Shown here: in pieces, positions 18,944 to 28,462 of the stretch
Position numbering within the stretch: position 1 is the first letter of the stretch
Layout of the letters: each line of letters starts with the position of its first letter
DNA from: Bradyrhizobium sp. SZCCT0148
GTDB taxonomy: Bacteria; Pseudomonadota; Alphaproteobacteria; Rhizobiales; Xanthobacteraceae
Assembly (NCBI RefSeq): GCF_018129985.1
Contig: NZ_JAFCKT010000001.1
Location: forward strand, 434,001 to 498,000
DNA length: 64,000 nucleotides
Direction: 5' to 3'
Position numbers and translations under genes: made by a program
The notes under the pieces: generated by a model
What the model saw: only the letters and a program-made list of their open reading frames with translations
Database searches by the model: none
What the model was told of the DNA's origin: nothing

Positions 18944-19737
18944 CGTGCCTTCGCCGTCGAGCTCGGGATGCCGTAGCGAATGATCGAGATGCCGTCGCGC
19001 TTCTGGGCGGATTCGTCGAGCGTGATCTCGCTCATCTTGACGTCGGCAATGCTGCGCAGCGCCAGCGACAGCGTTCCGGCCTGACGGGCCGAAGAAAGCG
19101 CCTGGGTCTGTGCGGAAGTGAGTTCCAGGGTCACGGTCTTGCCGACCACGGCGTTCTGGCCGTCCTTCTCCTTCGGAGCCTGGTCGATGGCGAGCACGCG
19201 CACATTGACCAGGATGATCTCGGACGTGACGACGTCCTGGCCGCCGGCGGCCTGGTCCGGGTTCTTGAGGCGACGCGTGAGCAGGACGTCGACACGGTCA
19301 TTGGGCAGGATGAAGCCGCCTGCGCCGGTCTCCGGCGAGATTTCGGTCGAGATGGCCCGCATGCCGCTGGGCAGGATGGCCGCCATGAAGCCGGAGCCCT
19401 CGGCCTTGACCAGCTTCTGGTCGCGGATCGGCTCGCCTTGAATGAAGGGGGCGCGCGCGATCGAACCGGTCACCTGGCTCACGCCCTCGGGACGCTCGTT
19501 GCGGCGGATGAAGGTGGCGCTGGCGGTCGCGGCCGGCCAGGTCTGCCATTGCAGATCTTCCGGCTTCACGGTCTGGCCGAGGCCGATGTCGTTCTTGGCC
19601 ACGAGGACGTCCACGGTCGGAAGCTGCGCGACCGGGGCCGCAGGCGGCGCAGAATTGTCAGAGCCGCTCGCCAGGTACGCGGCGACACCGCCGGCGCAGA
19701 TGGCGACCGTCAGGACGACAATGCGTGCCCTATTCAT
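18940..19737 (-). CDS. cpaB: Flp pilus assembly protein CpaB
   Basis: This is a 265-residue protein with an N-terminal membrane anchor (IVVLTVAICAGGVAAYLASG). An SAF-like domain follows (VLVAKNDIGLGQTVKPEDL), with the CpaB C-terminal domain (VDVLLTRR...). The ATG at 19737 has a GGAAAG ribosome site eight bases upstream. The TGA overlaps the cpaC ATG. It is the first gene of the minus-strand cpaBCDEF-tadBC run. Confidence 0.93.
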   Translation of the reverse strand: MNRARIVVLTVAICAGGVAAYLASGSDNSAPPAAPVAQLPTVDVLVAKNDIGLGQTVKPEDLQWQTWPAATASATFIRRNERPEGVSQVTGSIARAPFIQGEPIRDQKLVKAEGSGFMAAILPSGMRAISTEISPETGAGGFILPNDRVDVLLTRRLKNPDQAAGGQDVVTSEIILVNVRVLAIDQAPKEKDGQNAVVGKTVTLELTSAQTQALSSARQAGTLSLALRSIADVKMSEITLDESAQKRDGISIIRYGIPSSTAKAR

Positions 19738-19864
19738 ACGCTTCACTTTCCACAAAACGCCGCGACGCTGCCGCCGCCTTGATCGGCAGTTGACCAGCTA
19801 TTCGTCAAAGCATGGTTAATGAGGCGTATCTAAATCGCCTTAACGCCGGGTTTACCCAGTGCGT

Positions 19865-20389
19865 TCAGCGCAGCGCGAGGTGAGCGAGATCAATCGCCTT
19901 CACCCATTCGGTCTCCGGGTAGACCATCAACGCACTCAGCGCGAGCGCGATGCCGTAGGGGATGCCGCTCTCCTTGGCGTGCAGCCGGGCGAGCCAGGCC
20001 TGGCCTGCCAAGCCGTAGGGCAGCGGCCATTGCCGGAACTGGAGCAGGAGCAGAGTCAGCGCGCCGCCGAACAGGGAGGCGTAGAGCAGGAAGTTCATCA
20101 GCGGTGCGAAGCCGAACCAGAGCGCGACGGAGGCCGCGACCTTGGCGTCGCCGCCGCCGACCCAGCCCATCGCAAAGCAGGTGAAGGCGACGACCAGGAG
20201 AAGAGCGCCTGCGCCGACATGACTGAGCATCTCATAAGGTGCCATGCTGCCGGCGAAGGCGAGCGCGAAGAAGCCGGCGACCAGCGCCAGCGACACGCGG
20301 TTCGAGATCGTCATCGTGAATAGATCGCTCGCGGCGGCGAACGCCATCAGGGCCGGGAAGAGCATAAGGCGCGCGAGGTCGAGGATCAT
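19865..20389 (-). CDS. cpaA: A24 prepilin peptidase CpaA/TadV
   Basis: This is a 174-residue multi-spanning aspartic protease that cleaves Flp prepilin and pseudopilins. The two catalytic aspartates are visible in the first loop (SDLFTMTISN, Asp22) and in GWVGGGD (Asp81). It is short because it lacks the N-methylase domain, as normal for TadV/CpaA. It lies between the pilin gene and the cpaB run on the same strand. Confidence 0.93.
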   Translation of the reverse strand: MILDLARLMLFPALMAFAAASDLFTMTISNRVSLALVAGFFALAFAGSMAPYEMLSHVGAGALLLVVAFTCFAMGWVGGGDAKVAASVALWFGFAPLMNFLLYASLFGGALTLLLLQFRQWPLPYGLAGQAWLARLHAKESGIPYGIALALSALMVYPETEWVKAIDLAHLALR

Positions 20390-20508
20390 GGGCTGCGTCT
20401 TGAGGCCTGGGATTGCCGCGGAAATGGCGTCGCGCGATGCTATCCGGCAGTGCTAAACAAACCGAAAACGCCAAAGGCCATGGAGGCCTGAAGCCGCAAA
20501 ACGGGTCG

Positions 20509-20655
20509 TCACCACAGGCTGGCAATGCGCGCGGCGAGCGCAGCCGTGGCAAGCAGCAGGGCGACGCAGACCCAATAGACCGGAGAGCCGGCCTGTTCCT
20601 GCGCCGTCGCGTTTGCCGCGATCGCGGCATCGGTTCTGTACTTAAGCAACGCCAC
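20509..20655 (-). CDS. putative 48-residue membrane peptide between pilin and prepilin peptidase
   Basis: A GTG-started frame encodes 48 residues: a short polar head followed by one clear hydrophobic helix (YWVCVALLLATAALAARIASLW) ending at a TGA. It sits between the flp terminator and cpaA on the same strand. No strong ribosome site precedes it. The clean single-helix profile and pilus context argue that it is a gene, but this rests on pattern only. Confidence 0.4.
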   Translation of the reverse strand: MALLKYRTDAAIAANATAQEQAGSPVYWVCVALLLATAALAARIASLW

Positions 20656-20680
20656 TGGAACTCGCCGTCTTCAGAAAAAC

Positions 20681-20705
20681 AAAGGCCCCGGAAGCCCGGG
20701 GCTTT
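20681..20705 (-). terminator. Rho-independent terminator after the Flp pilin gene
   Basis: A GC-rich 7-bp stem (GCCCCGG with CCGGGGC, extended by A-T pairs) with a 4-base loop is followed on the minus strand by TTTGTTTTT. It begins about 20 bases after the pilin stop and should end most pilin transcripts before cpaA. Confidence 0.8.
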
Positions 20706-20724
20706 TGCCGTCGTTCGTCCGGTC

Positions 20725-20889
20725 TTACTTCAGGCCGGTCGAGATCGCGGTGAACTTGGTGTTCAGCGTGGTGCCGAGGTTGTTGACGACGGTGATGATG
20801 GCCAGCGCGATGCCGGCGGCGATCAGGCCGTATTCGATGGCGGTGGCGCCGGATTCATCCTTCGCGAAACGCGCAATCAGGTTCTTCAT
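20725..20889 (-). CDS. flp: Flp/Fap family type IVb pilin
   Basis: This 54-residue prepilin has a short basic leader, the G14/A15 cleavage site (DESG-ATAIEYG), the conserved Glu-Tyr (19-20) and a hydrophobic assembly helix. The ATG at 20889 has GGAG eight bases upstream; a longer frame to 20952 would bury the leader. It is the major pilus subunit, processed by CpaA and exported by CpaF-TadBC-CpaC. The private terminator fits high expression. Confidence 0.95.
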   Translation of the reverse strand: MKNLIARFAKDESGATAIEYGLIAAGIALAIITVVNNLGTTLNTKFTAISTGLK

Positions 20890-21158
20890 GAACATAACTC
20901 CAACTGGGGTGGGGATCGCCTCGTTCGGCGTCGTCATTGACGTGATGAACATGAGAGCCGAGCTCTTTCGGTAGAGTTAATTCGATCGGGCAAACCCGCT
21001 TGCGGCGCGATGCTTTAACCCAGAGTAAATTTCGTCTTAAGGCGGCCGCTGTCATTCGTTGCGGTTCTGGATGTACCGCCAGCGCGGCGCCGGCTTCACG
21101 CTCCCTTAAATTTCGCGGCGTAGGCGTAACGGAGCTGGAATTCGCAAGAGAGGCGACG
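20890..21158. promoter_or_regulatory. divergent intergenic region, flp and desaturase-family genes
   Basis: These 269 bases separate the pilin gene (minus) from the desaturase-family gene (plus) and must hold both promoters. I see AT-rich stretches near 20970-20990 and 21010-21040 but no consensus I can name. Confidence 0.4.
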
Positions 21159-21986
21159 ATGTCGAGCCTGCCCATGCAAGTCGCCCTGATGCTCGGCGAG
21201 ACCATCGTCAAGGTGATTCCCATCACCTTCGCGCTCGCAGCGGTCTTCACCGTGCTCGAACATCTCTGGGCCTGCAATGCCGGCGCGCCGTGGTGGCGCA
21301 AGCGCGAGATCGTCACCGACATCTGCTACTGGTTCTTCGTTCCGGTGTTCGCCCGCACCGTGCGGATCGGACTTCTGATCGTCGGCGCGAGCCTCGTCTT
21401 CAACATCCACGATGCCGACGAACTCATCGCCTTCTACGACAACGGCCACGGCCCGCTGTCGTTGATGCCGCTCTGGGCCCAGACCGCGCTGTTCCTGGTC
21501 CTGTCCGATTTCATGCTGTACTGGCTGCACCGGATGTTTCACGGCGGCGGGTTCTGGAAGTACCACGCGATCCATCACTCCTCGGAGGAGATCAGCTGGA
21601 TTTCGGCGGCCCGCTTCCATCCCATCAATCTCGTGCTCGGCTCGATCGGCGTCGACGTCGTGCTGCTGATGGCCGGCATTTCCCCGAATGCGATGGTCTG
21701 GCTCGCCCCGTTCACGACCTTCCATTCGGCCTTCGTGCACGCCAACCTGAACTGGAGCTTCGGGCCGTTCAAATATCTGCTGGCGACGCCGGTGTTCCAC
21801 CGCTGGCACCACACCTCGCTCGAGGAGGGCGGCAACACCAATTTTGCCGGCACGTTCCCGATCTGGGATGTCCTGTTCGGCACCTTCCGCATGCCCGAGG
21901 GTGAACTGCCGCAGGAATACGGCAAGGACGAAGCGACCATGCCGAAGGAGATCGCAGGTCAGCTCGCCTATCCGTTCCGCCGCTAG
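21159..21986 (+). CDS. sterol desaturase/fatty acid hydroxylase family membrane protein
   Basis: This 275-residue membrane enzyme of the di-iron hydroxylase family has histidine boxes HRMFH (124-128), HAIHH (136-140) and HRWHH (214-218). Several hydrophobic helices precede them. The ATG at 21159 has AGAGAGG upstream; the open frame extends to 21000 without a better start. It probably oxidises a lipid such as a hopanoid, sterol-like or fatty acyl substrate. It stands inside the pilus locus with no obvious functional link. Confidence 0.85.
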   Translation: MSSLPMQVALMLGETIVKVIPITFALAAVFTVLEHLWACNAGAPWWRKREIVTDICYWFFVPVFARTVRIGLLIVGASLVFNIHDADELIAFYDNGHGPLSLMPLWAQTALFLVLSDFMLYWLHRMFHGGGFWKYHAIHHSSEEISWISAARFHPINLVLGSIGVDVVLLMAGISPNAMVWLAPFTTFHSAFVHANLNWSFGPFKYLLATPVFHRWHHTSLEEGGNTNFAGTFPIWDVLFGTFRMPEGELPQEYGKDEATMPKEIAGQLAYPFRR

Positions 21987-22137
21987 ATTCGATGGCGGCA
22001 AGACGCCAGTCTGTTCAAACAATAGTCGGCGAGTTTGCGGAACGTTCACGAATTAAGGGCAGGTTAGCGGGGTCGGGCACCGGCTCCGCTGTTATCTGTT
22101 CGCTTCTGCCGGTTTGTGACGTCCCGGGGGTAAGAGT

Positions 22138-22638
22138 ATGCGTAAAGAATTGCTGCGCCGTCGTGCGCGCGTCTGTCTTCTGGTTGCGGCCGCTGTGCTG
22201 GCATCGCCGGCTGCCGGTCTTGCCGATCCGACGGCCGACACCATCGCCGTCAATGTCGACCAGGCCAAGCTGGTGCGGCTCCCCGGCAAGGTGGCGACCC
22301 TGGTGGTCGGCAATCCCCTCATTGCCGACGTCACGCTCCAGCCCGGCGGCATGATCGTCGTGACCGGCAAGGGCTATGGAGCCACCAATTTCATCGCGCT
22401 CGACCGGGCCGGCGAGATTTTGGTCGACCGCCAGATCCAGGTCGAAGGTCCGAGCGACCGGCTGGTCACCGTCTATCGCGGGATCGAGCGCGAGTCCTAT
22501 AGCTGCGTGCCGCTTTGCCAGCGTCGCGTGACGCTCGGCGACAGCGACACCTACTTCAACAACACGATGAACCAGGCCGGCTCGCTGAGCGCCAGCGCCA
22601 GCGGTGGTGGCGGCGCCGGTCCGGCCAAGTCCAACTAG
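22138..22638 (+). CDS. secreted pilus-assembly N-domain protein (CpaC N-terminal domain only)
   Basis: This is a 166-residue protein with a signal peptide (cleavage near GLADP). A single domain follows that matches the N-domain of CpaC: VNVDQAKLVRLPGKVATLVVGNPLIADV compares with the LGVGKSIVIDLP...DVLVADPKIANAVV of the secretin at 17453. It lacks the secretin barrel. A Cys pair (SCVPLC) and a Gly/Ser-rich tail follow. It precedes two TadE-like genes, so a Tad role is likely; its exact function is unknown. Confidence 0.8.
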   Translation: MRKELLRRRARVCLLVAAAVLASPAAGLADPTADTIAVNVDQAKLVRLPGKVATLVVGNPLIADVTLQPGGMIVVTGKGYGATNFIALDRAGEILVDRQIQVEGPSDRLVTVYRGIERESYSCVPLCQRRVTLGDSDTYFNNTMNQAGSLSASASGGGGAGPAKSN

Positions 22639-22860
22639 CAGAAGCGAGCGGCGGGGTTTGCCCGGGCAGGATCGCCTCAGGTCGCGTGCGGATACGAGGC
22701 AGGTCTTCGCGGGCGGCTCTCGCTGGGCTTTAGGTCGCGGCTGGTTAACGCATCCTTAACGGCGCGTGCCGCCGGGTGCGGACCGCCTGAAACACTTAGA
22801 CAATCAGTTTCCGCTATTGAACGGAACAGTTGATCGCCCGTTGTTGGGGAATTTGACGTG

Positions 22861-23442
22861 ATGCCATTGCCTGCACCTACGAGGTTCACGCTCCGGAAAG
22901 CGCTGGGCCGGTTTCGCGGCAACCGTCGCGGCTCCGCGGCCGTCGAGTTCGCCCTGGTCGCCCCGATGTTCTTTGGGCTGCTGTTCGCCATCATCGAAAC
23001 GGCGCTCATGTTCTTCGCGAGCCAGGTGCTCGAGACAATCACGCAAAGTTCTGCGCGCGCGATCCTCACCGGCCAGGCGCAAGCGCAGGGCGGTTCGGTG
23101 GCGGCCTGCCAGACCACGCCCGGCGTGGTCATGGCGTGCGACCAGACGACGTTCAAGGCCTATGTGTGCACGCAGATCCCGGCGCTGTTCGATTGCAACA
23201 AGCTTTACGTCGACGTCGTGAGCACCGGATCCTTCGGGTCGCTAAGCCTGACGAACTACGGCGATTCCTGCAATTTCAACCCGGCCGGCATGCAATACAA
23301 TGCCGGGACCTCGGGCCAGGTGGTCGTGGTGCGGCTGTTCTATCAGTGGCCGCTCATCGTCACCGGCCTCGGTTACAACATCGGATGCAGTAACAAAAGG
23401 CTGATGGTGGCGACCACGGCTTTCAAGAACGAACCCTTCTGA
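22861..23442 (+). CDS. tadE: TadE-like pseudopilin, first copy
   Basis: This 193-residue pseudopilin has a basic leader and prepilin-like site RRGSAAVEFALVAP (conserved Glu29), one N-terminal helix, and a periplasmic domain with several cysteines. A GTG three bases earlier is an equal start option. TadE is a minor pilin processed by CpaA. The next gene is a second, related pseudopilin after a 23-base gap. Confidence 0.88.
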   Translation: MPLPAPTRFTLRKALGRFRGNRRGSAAVEFALVAPMFFGLLFAIIETALMFFASQVLETITQSSARAILTGQAQAQGGSVAACQTTPGVVMACDQTTFKAYVCTQIPALFDCNKLYVDVVSTGSFGSLSLTNYGDSCNFNPAGMQYNAGTSGQVVVVRLFYQWPLIVTGLGYNIGCSNKRLMVATTAFKNEPF

Positions 23443-23465
23443 GACAGATGGATCCGGGAGGACCG

Positions 23466-24092
23466 ATGCAGGCGATTGCGAATATCTGGCGGAATGCATG
23501 TTGGTCCGTGCGCGACTTCGTCGCCGACAAGCGCGCGCTCGCGGCCACCGAGTTTGCGGTCATCGTCCCGCTGATGCTGGTGATGTTTTTCGGCACCGTC
23601 GAATTCTCGTCGGCGGTGGCGATTGATCGCAAGGTCACGTTGATCGCGCGGGCTCTGTCCGATTTGACATCGCAGTCCCTCAAGCTGACCGATGCCGACA
23701 TGAAGGATACCTTCACGGCGAGCATCTCGGTCATCATGCCCTACGACCCTACCCTGGTGAAGGGCACGATTACTCAGATCCAGATCGATGCCAACAAAGT
23801 CGCCACGGTCCAGTGGAGCAGGGCCGGCATCATTACGAGCGGCGCGACGCAAGCGACGCTGGCGAACTCGACACGCAAGCCCGGCGACGACATCACCAGC
23901 AACATTCCCGCTTCGCTGTTGATACCGTCGACCTACCTCATCCTCAGCGAGGCGAGCTACACCTACACGCCTTCGGTCGGTTATGTGTTGAAGTCGAACA
24001 TCGGACTGGGCGATGTCTCCTACACCCGACCGCGCCAGGTTGCCTGCGTTCCCTATCCCTATCCGGACAACAACAACAAATCGACGTGCTGA
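23466..24092 (+). CDS. TadE/TadG-like pseudopilin, second copy
   Basis: This 208-residue protein has the motif ALAATEFAVIVPLML (Glu29) and one N-terminal helix. The start at 23466 is fixed by GGGAGGA just upstream; an ATG at 23448 lies ahead of that site. It is much shorter than canonical TadG proteins and shows no von Willebrand A domain, so TadE/TadF-like is the safer call. It forms an operon with the first TadE-like gene and ends at a strong terminator. Confidence 0.85.
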   Translation: MQAIANIWRNACWSVRDFVADKRALAATEFAVIVPLMLVMFFGTVEFSSAVAIDRKVTLIARALSDLTSQSLKLTDADMKDTFTASISVIMPYDPTLVKGTITQIQIDANKVATVQWSRAGIITSGATQATLANSTRKPGDDITSNIPASLLIPSTYLILSEASYTYTPSVGYVLKSNIGLGDVSYTRPRQVACVPYPYPDNNNKSTC

Positions 24093-24114
24093 CATCGAAG
24101 GGTAGATGCCAATG

Positions 24115-24145
24115 AAAAAGGCCGTGCATCGCGCACGGCCTTTTT
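24115..24145. terminator. bidirectional Rho-independent terminator
   Basis: A perfect 13-bp inverted repeat (AAAAAGGCCGTGC and its complement) closes a 5-base loop, with A-run and T-run at the two ends. It lies between the convergent pseudopilin and cspA genes and can serve both. Confidence 0.9.
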
Positions 24146-24190
24146 GCTTTCCTTGCTTGCGCGAGCCGATCAGGCCACGCGCTCGTCGGC

Positions 24191-24403
24191 TCAGCCTTCG
24201 GAGCGGAGGTTGTCCGCTGCCGACTTGCCGGAACGGCGGTCGGCCACGATCTCGTAGGAGAGCTTCTGGCCTTCACGCAGCGTGCCGAGGCCCGCACGTT
24301 CCACAGCGCTGATGTGGACGAACACGTCCTGGCCGCCATCGTCGGGCTGAATAAAGCCGAAGCCTTTGGTCGCGTTAAACCACTTCACGGTTCCCATGCT
24401 CAC
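24191..24403 (-). CDS. cold-shock domain protein, CspA family
   Basis: This 70-residue nucleic-acid chaperone has RNP1 KGFGFI (13-18) and RNP2 DVFVHI (26-31). The GTG start at 24403 is favoured because AAGGGAC lies eight bases upstream; the next Met is two codons in. The C-terminus ([11 protein letters not shown]) is typical of alphaproteobacterial members. The 265-base leader fits the long 5' regions seen on cold-shock messages. Confidence 0.95.
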   Translation of the reverse strand: MSMGTVKWFNATKGFGFIQPDDGGQDVFVHISAVERAGLGTLREGQKLSYEIVADRRSGKSAADNLRSEG

Positions 24404-24668
24404 GGGGATAGTCCCTTCTCAGATAATACAATGTTGGAGCCCGCTTGCGCAGGCCAGTTAGATCGAATTTTTGGAAGGGTCGTCAGCGTGTCTGAACCGG
24501 CTGTACCGGTGGATGCTAATGTCGTCCGGCCGAAAATCGATGAATTCATTTTATCGGAATTGGCACCCCAAAACAATCCGGGCGCGCACGATTTTTTGAT
24601 CCGACGCGAGGTCCGCGGCGGATCGACGTTGAAGCCGGAACTTTTGATCCAAGGCCGCCCGCAGATGC
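24404..24668 (-). promoter_or_regulatory. leader/promoter region of the cold-shock gene
   Basis: No convincing gene is present here. The stretch is visibly richer in A+T than its neighbours. It separates infA from cspA on the same strand and should hold the cspA promoter and untranslated leader. Confidence 0.4.
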
Positions 24669-24956
24669 CTAGCGCCGGCGGAACTGTCCGCCGCGCTGGC
24701 CCGGGCGGGGCGGTCCACCCATGCCACTGGGACGTTCGTCCTTATGGCGGAAAATCAGCCGGCCCTTTTCGAGATCATAGGGCGACATCTCCACCGTCAC
24801 GCGGTCGCCCGCCAGCGTCTTGATGCGGTTCTTCTTCATCTTGCCGGCGGTATAGGCGACGATCTCGTGTCCGGCATCGAGCTGCACGCGGTAGCGTGCG
24901 TCGGGGAGGATTTCGGTGACCAGTCCTTCGAACTGGATCAGCTCTTCCTTAGCCAT
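24669..24956 (-). CDS. infA: translation initiation factor IF-1, C-terminally extended
   Basis: This 95-residue S1/OB-fold protein matches IF-1 through about residue 72 ([24 protein letters not shown]...[22 protein letters not shown]). An extra 20 or so residues rich in Gly, Pro and Arg follow ([16 protein letters not shown]). Normal IF-1 is about 72 residues. It lies between the helicase and cspA genes, so it may be a cold- or stress-associated second IF-1; a canonical copy elsewhere is assumed, not seen. Confidence 0.9.
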   Translation of the reverse strand: MAKEELIQFEGLVTEILPDARYRVQLDAGHEIVAYTAGKMKKNRIKTLAGDRVTVEMSPYDLEKGRLIFRHKDERPSGMGGPPRPGQRGGQFRRR

Positions 24957-24979
24957 GAATTTCTCCAGGTCGTGGACGG

Positions 24980-26551
<1,572 letters not shown>

Positions 26552-27055
26552 GTCAAAAACGGGCGCCCGGCGCATTCAGCGCGGCGCACGCAGAAGGGTG
26601 TCGAGAAGACACCTGCGTGTTTGGGGTGTCGGATGGCTTGGGAGATATGGGGCAAGCCAGAGGCCCGTAAGGGCTTAAGAACACGCGGCTCGCGACGACC
26701 CCTTGATTCGCAAGAGGTCTCTGGACGTCATATGGAACATTGAGAGGGCGCTTTCAAGGCGGAGCAGCCTGAAATGGTTATTGCGGTGCAAAAATAGTTA
26801 TGCCGGAATTTTAGCCACAAGTCGGCATGTGCTCAAAAAACAAACTGAGTGACGCATAAGCATACATTTTATTCGCCCAAATTATGAGCAGCCGAACTGC
26901 GGCTAAACTTGGATTGCAACAGAATTGTCTAACCTGACCAATGAGTTGGCAGGTGCTCAAGCCATGGCACGGTTCTTGCGATTCCATTAATCGCAGGCGG
27001 CCGTGGGGCCGTTTCGCAGCGTTTTTCACGTCTGCGTCAGGGAGATGAGACACTC
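26552..27055. promoter_or_regulatory. 504-base intergenic region, helicase to urtA
   Basis: No gene is supported here. The right half is clearly A+T-richer than the surrounding DNA. It holds a sigma-54-type promoter at 26965-26979 and a 15-base near-direct repeat, T(C/T)GGCA(T/G)GTGCTCAA, at 26822-26836 and 26946-26960. The helicase promoter must lie in the left part but is not recognisable. Confidence 0.7.
26965..26979 (+). promoter_or_regulatory. sigma-54 promoter of the urea transporter operon
   Basis: The sequence TGGCACGGTTCTTGC matches the sigma-54 (RpoN) consensus TGGCACR-N4-TTGC. GG and GC are separated by the required ten bases. The predicted start of transcription is about 65 bases before the urtA ATG. 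This implies nitrogen control through NtrC/RpoN, which fits urea scavenging. Confidence 0.88.
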
Positions 27056-28378
27056 ATGTTTAGCAAATCTACTCACGATATAGCGGCGTCATTTAGCCGC
27101 CGCGGCGTGCTCGCCGCGACCGCCGGCCTGATGCTCGGTCTGGCTTCATTGACTGGCGCAAAGGCCGCGGACGACACCATTAAGGTCGGCGTCCTGCACT
27201 CCCTTTCCGGCACCATGGCCATCAGCGAAACCACTCTGAAGGACACCATCCTTTTCCTGATCGACGAGCAGAACAAGAAGGGCGGCGTTCTCGGCAAGAA
27301 GCTCGAAGCCGTCGTCGTCGACCCCGCGTCGAATTGGCCGCTGTTCGCCGAAAAGGCGCGCGAGCTGATCACCAAGGACAAGGTTTCGGTCGTGTTCGGC
27401 TGCTGGACTTCGGTGTCCCGCAAGTCGGTGCTGCCCGTTTTCAAGGAGCTGAACAACATCCTGTTCTACCCCGTGCAGTACGAGGGTGAGGAGAGCGAGC
27501 GCAACGTGTTCTACACGGGTGCTGCGCCGAACCAGCAGGCGATCCCCGCCGTCGACTATCTCATGAAGGACGAGAAGGTGAAGCGCTGGGTGCTCGCGGG
27601 CACCGACTACGTCTATCCGCGCACCACCAACAAGATCCTGGAAGCCTATCTGAAGTCCAAGGGTGTCGCCCAGGAAGACATCATGATCAACTACACGCCG
27701 TTCGGTCATTCCGACTGGCAGACGATCGTGGCCGACATCAAGAAGTTCGGCTCGGCCGGCAAGAAGACCGCTGTGGTTTCGACCATCAACGGCGACGCCA
27801 ACGTTCCCTTCTACAAGGAGCTCGGCAACCAGGGCATCAAGGCCAAGGACATCCCGGTCGTCGCGTTCTCGGTGGGTGAGGAAGAGCTCGCCGGCATCGA
27901 CACCAAGCCGCTGCTCGGCCATCTCGCCGCCTGGAACTACTTCCAGTCGATCAAGTCGCCGGAGAACGAGAAGTTCATCAAGGCGTGGCAGGCCTACACC
28001 AAGAATCCGAAGCGCGTGACCAACGATCCGATGGAAGCGCACGTGATCGGCTTCGACATGTGGGTCAAGGCGGTCGAGAAGGTGAAGTCGACCGATCCCG
28101 ACAAGGTCATCGACGCCCTCCCGGGCATCGAAGCCAAGAACCTGACCGGCGGTACCTCCAAGATGCTTCCGAACCACCACATCACCAAGCCGGTGTTCAT
28201 CGGCGAGATCAAGGCGAACGGCCAGTTCGACGTGGTCTGGAAGACCCCGGGTCTCGTTGCGGGCGATGCCTGGTCGAAGGAGCTCGACGGCTCCAAGGAC
28301 CTGATCGGCGACTGGGTTGGCAAGAAGTGCGGCAACTTCAACACCAAGACCAACAAGTGCCTCGGTTCGGGCTCCTGA
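27056..28378 (+). CDS. urtA: urea ABC transporter substrate-binding protein UrtA
   Basis: This is a 440-residue periplasmic protein. A twin-arginine-like signal (SRRGVLAATAG) is followed by the UrtA body (KVGVLHSLSGTMAISETTLKD, FGCWTSVSRKSVLPVFKE, NNILFYPVQYEGEE). These segments separate UrtA from LivK and AmiC relatives. It captures urea at low concentration for the UrtBCDE translocator encoded downstream. Confidence 0.96.
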   Translation: MFSKSTHDIAASFSRRGVLAATAGLMLGLASLTGAKAADDTIKVGVLHSLSGTMAISETTLKDTILFLIDEQNKKGGVLGKKLEAVVVDPASNWPLFAEKARELITKDKVSVVFGCWTSVSRKSVLPVFKELNNILFYPVQYEGEESERNVFYTGAAPNQQAIPAVDYLMKDEKVKRWVLAGTDYVYPRTTNKILEAYLKSKGVAQEDIMINYTPFGHSDWQTIVADIKKFGSAGKKTAVVSTINGDANVPFYKELGNQGIKAKDIPVVAFSVGEEELAGIDTKPLLGHLAAWNYFQSIKSPENEKFIKAWQAYTKNPKRVTNDPMEAHVIGFDMWVKAVEKVKSTDPDKVIDALPGIEAKNLTGGTSKMLPNHHITKPVFIGEIKANGQFDVVWKTPGLVAGDAWSKELDGSKDLIGDWVGKKCGNFNTKTNKCLGSGS

Positions 28379-28462
28379 TCCGGATCTGACACGCCATTGC
28401 ACGACCGGAGAAGGCGGCGATCCCGCCGCCTTCTCCACTCATTTCTGCCGGGGTCATTCACA

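Noticed and set aside
24314..24823. Plus-strand frame across the cspA upstream region and infA
   Set aside because: It runs antisense through the cspA start and into infA, has no family resemblance and no ribosome site.
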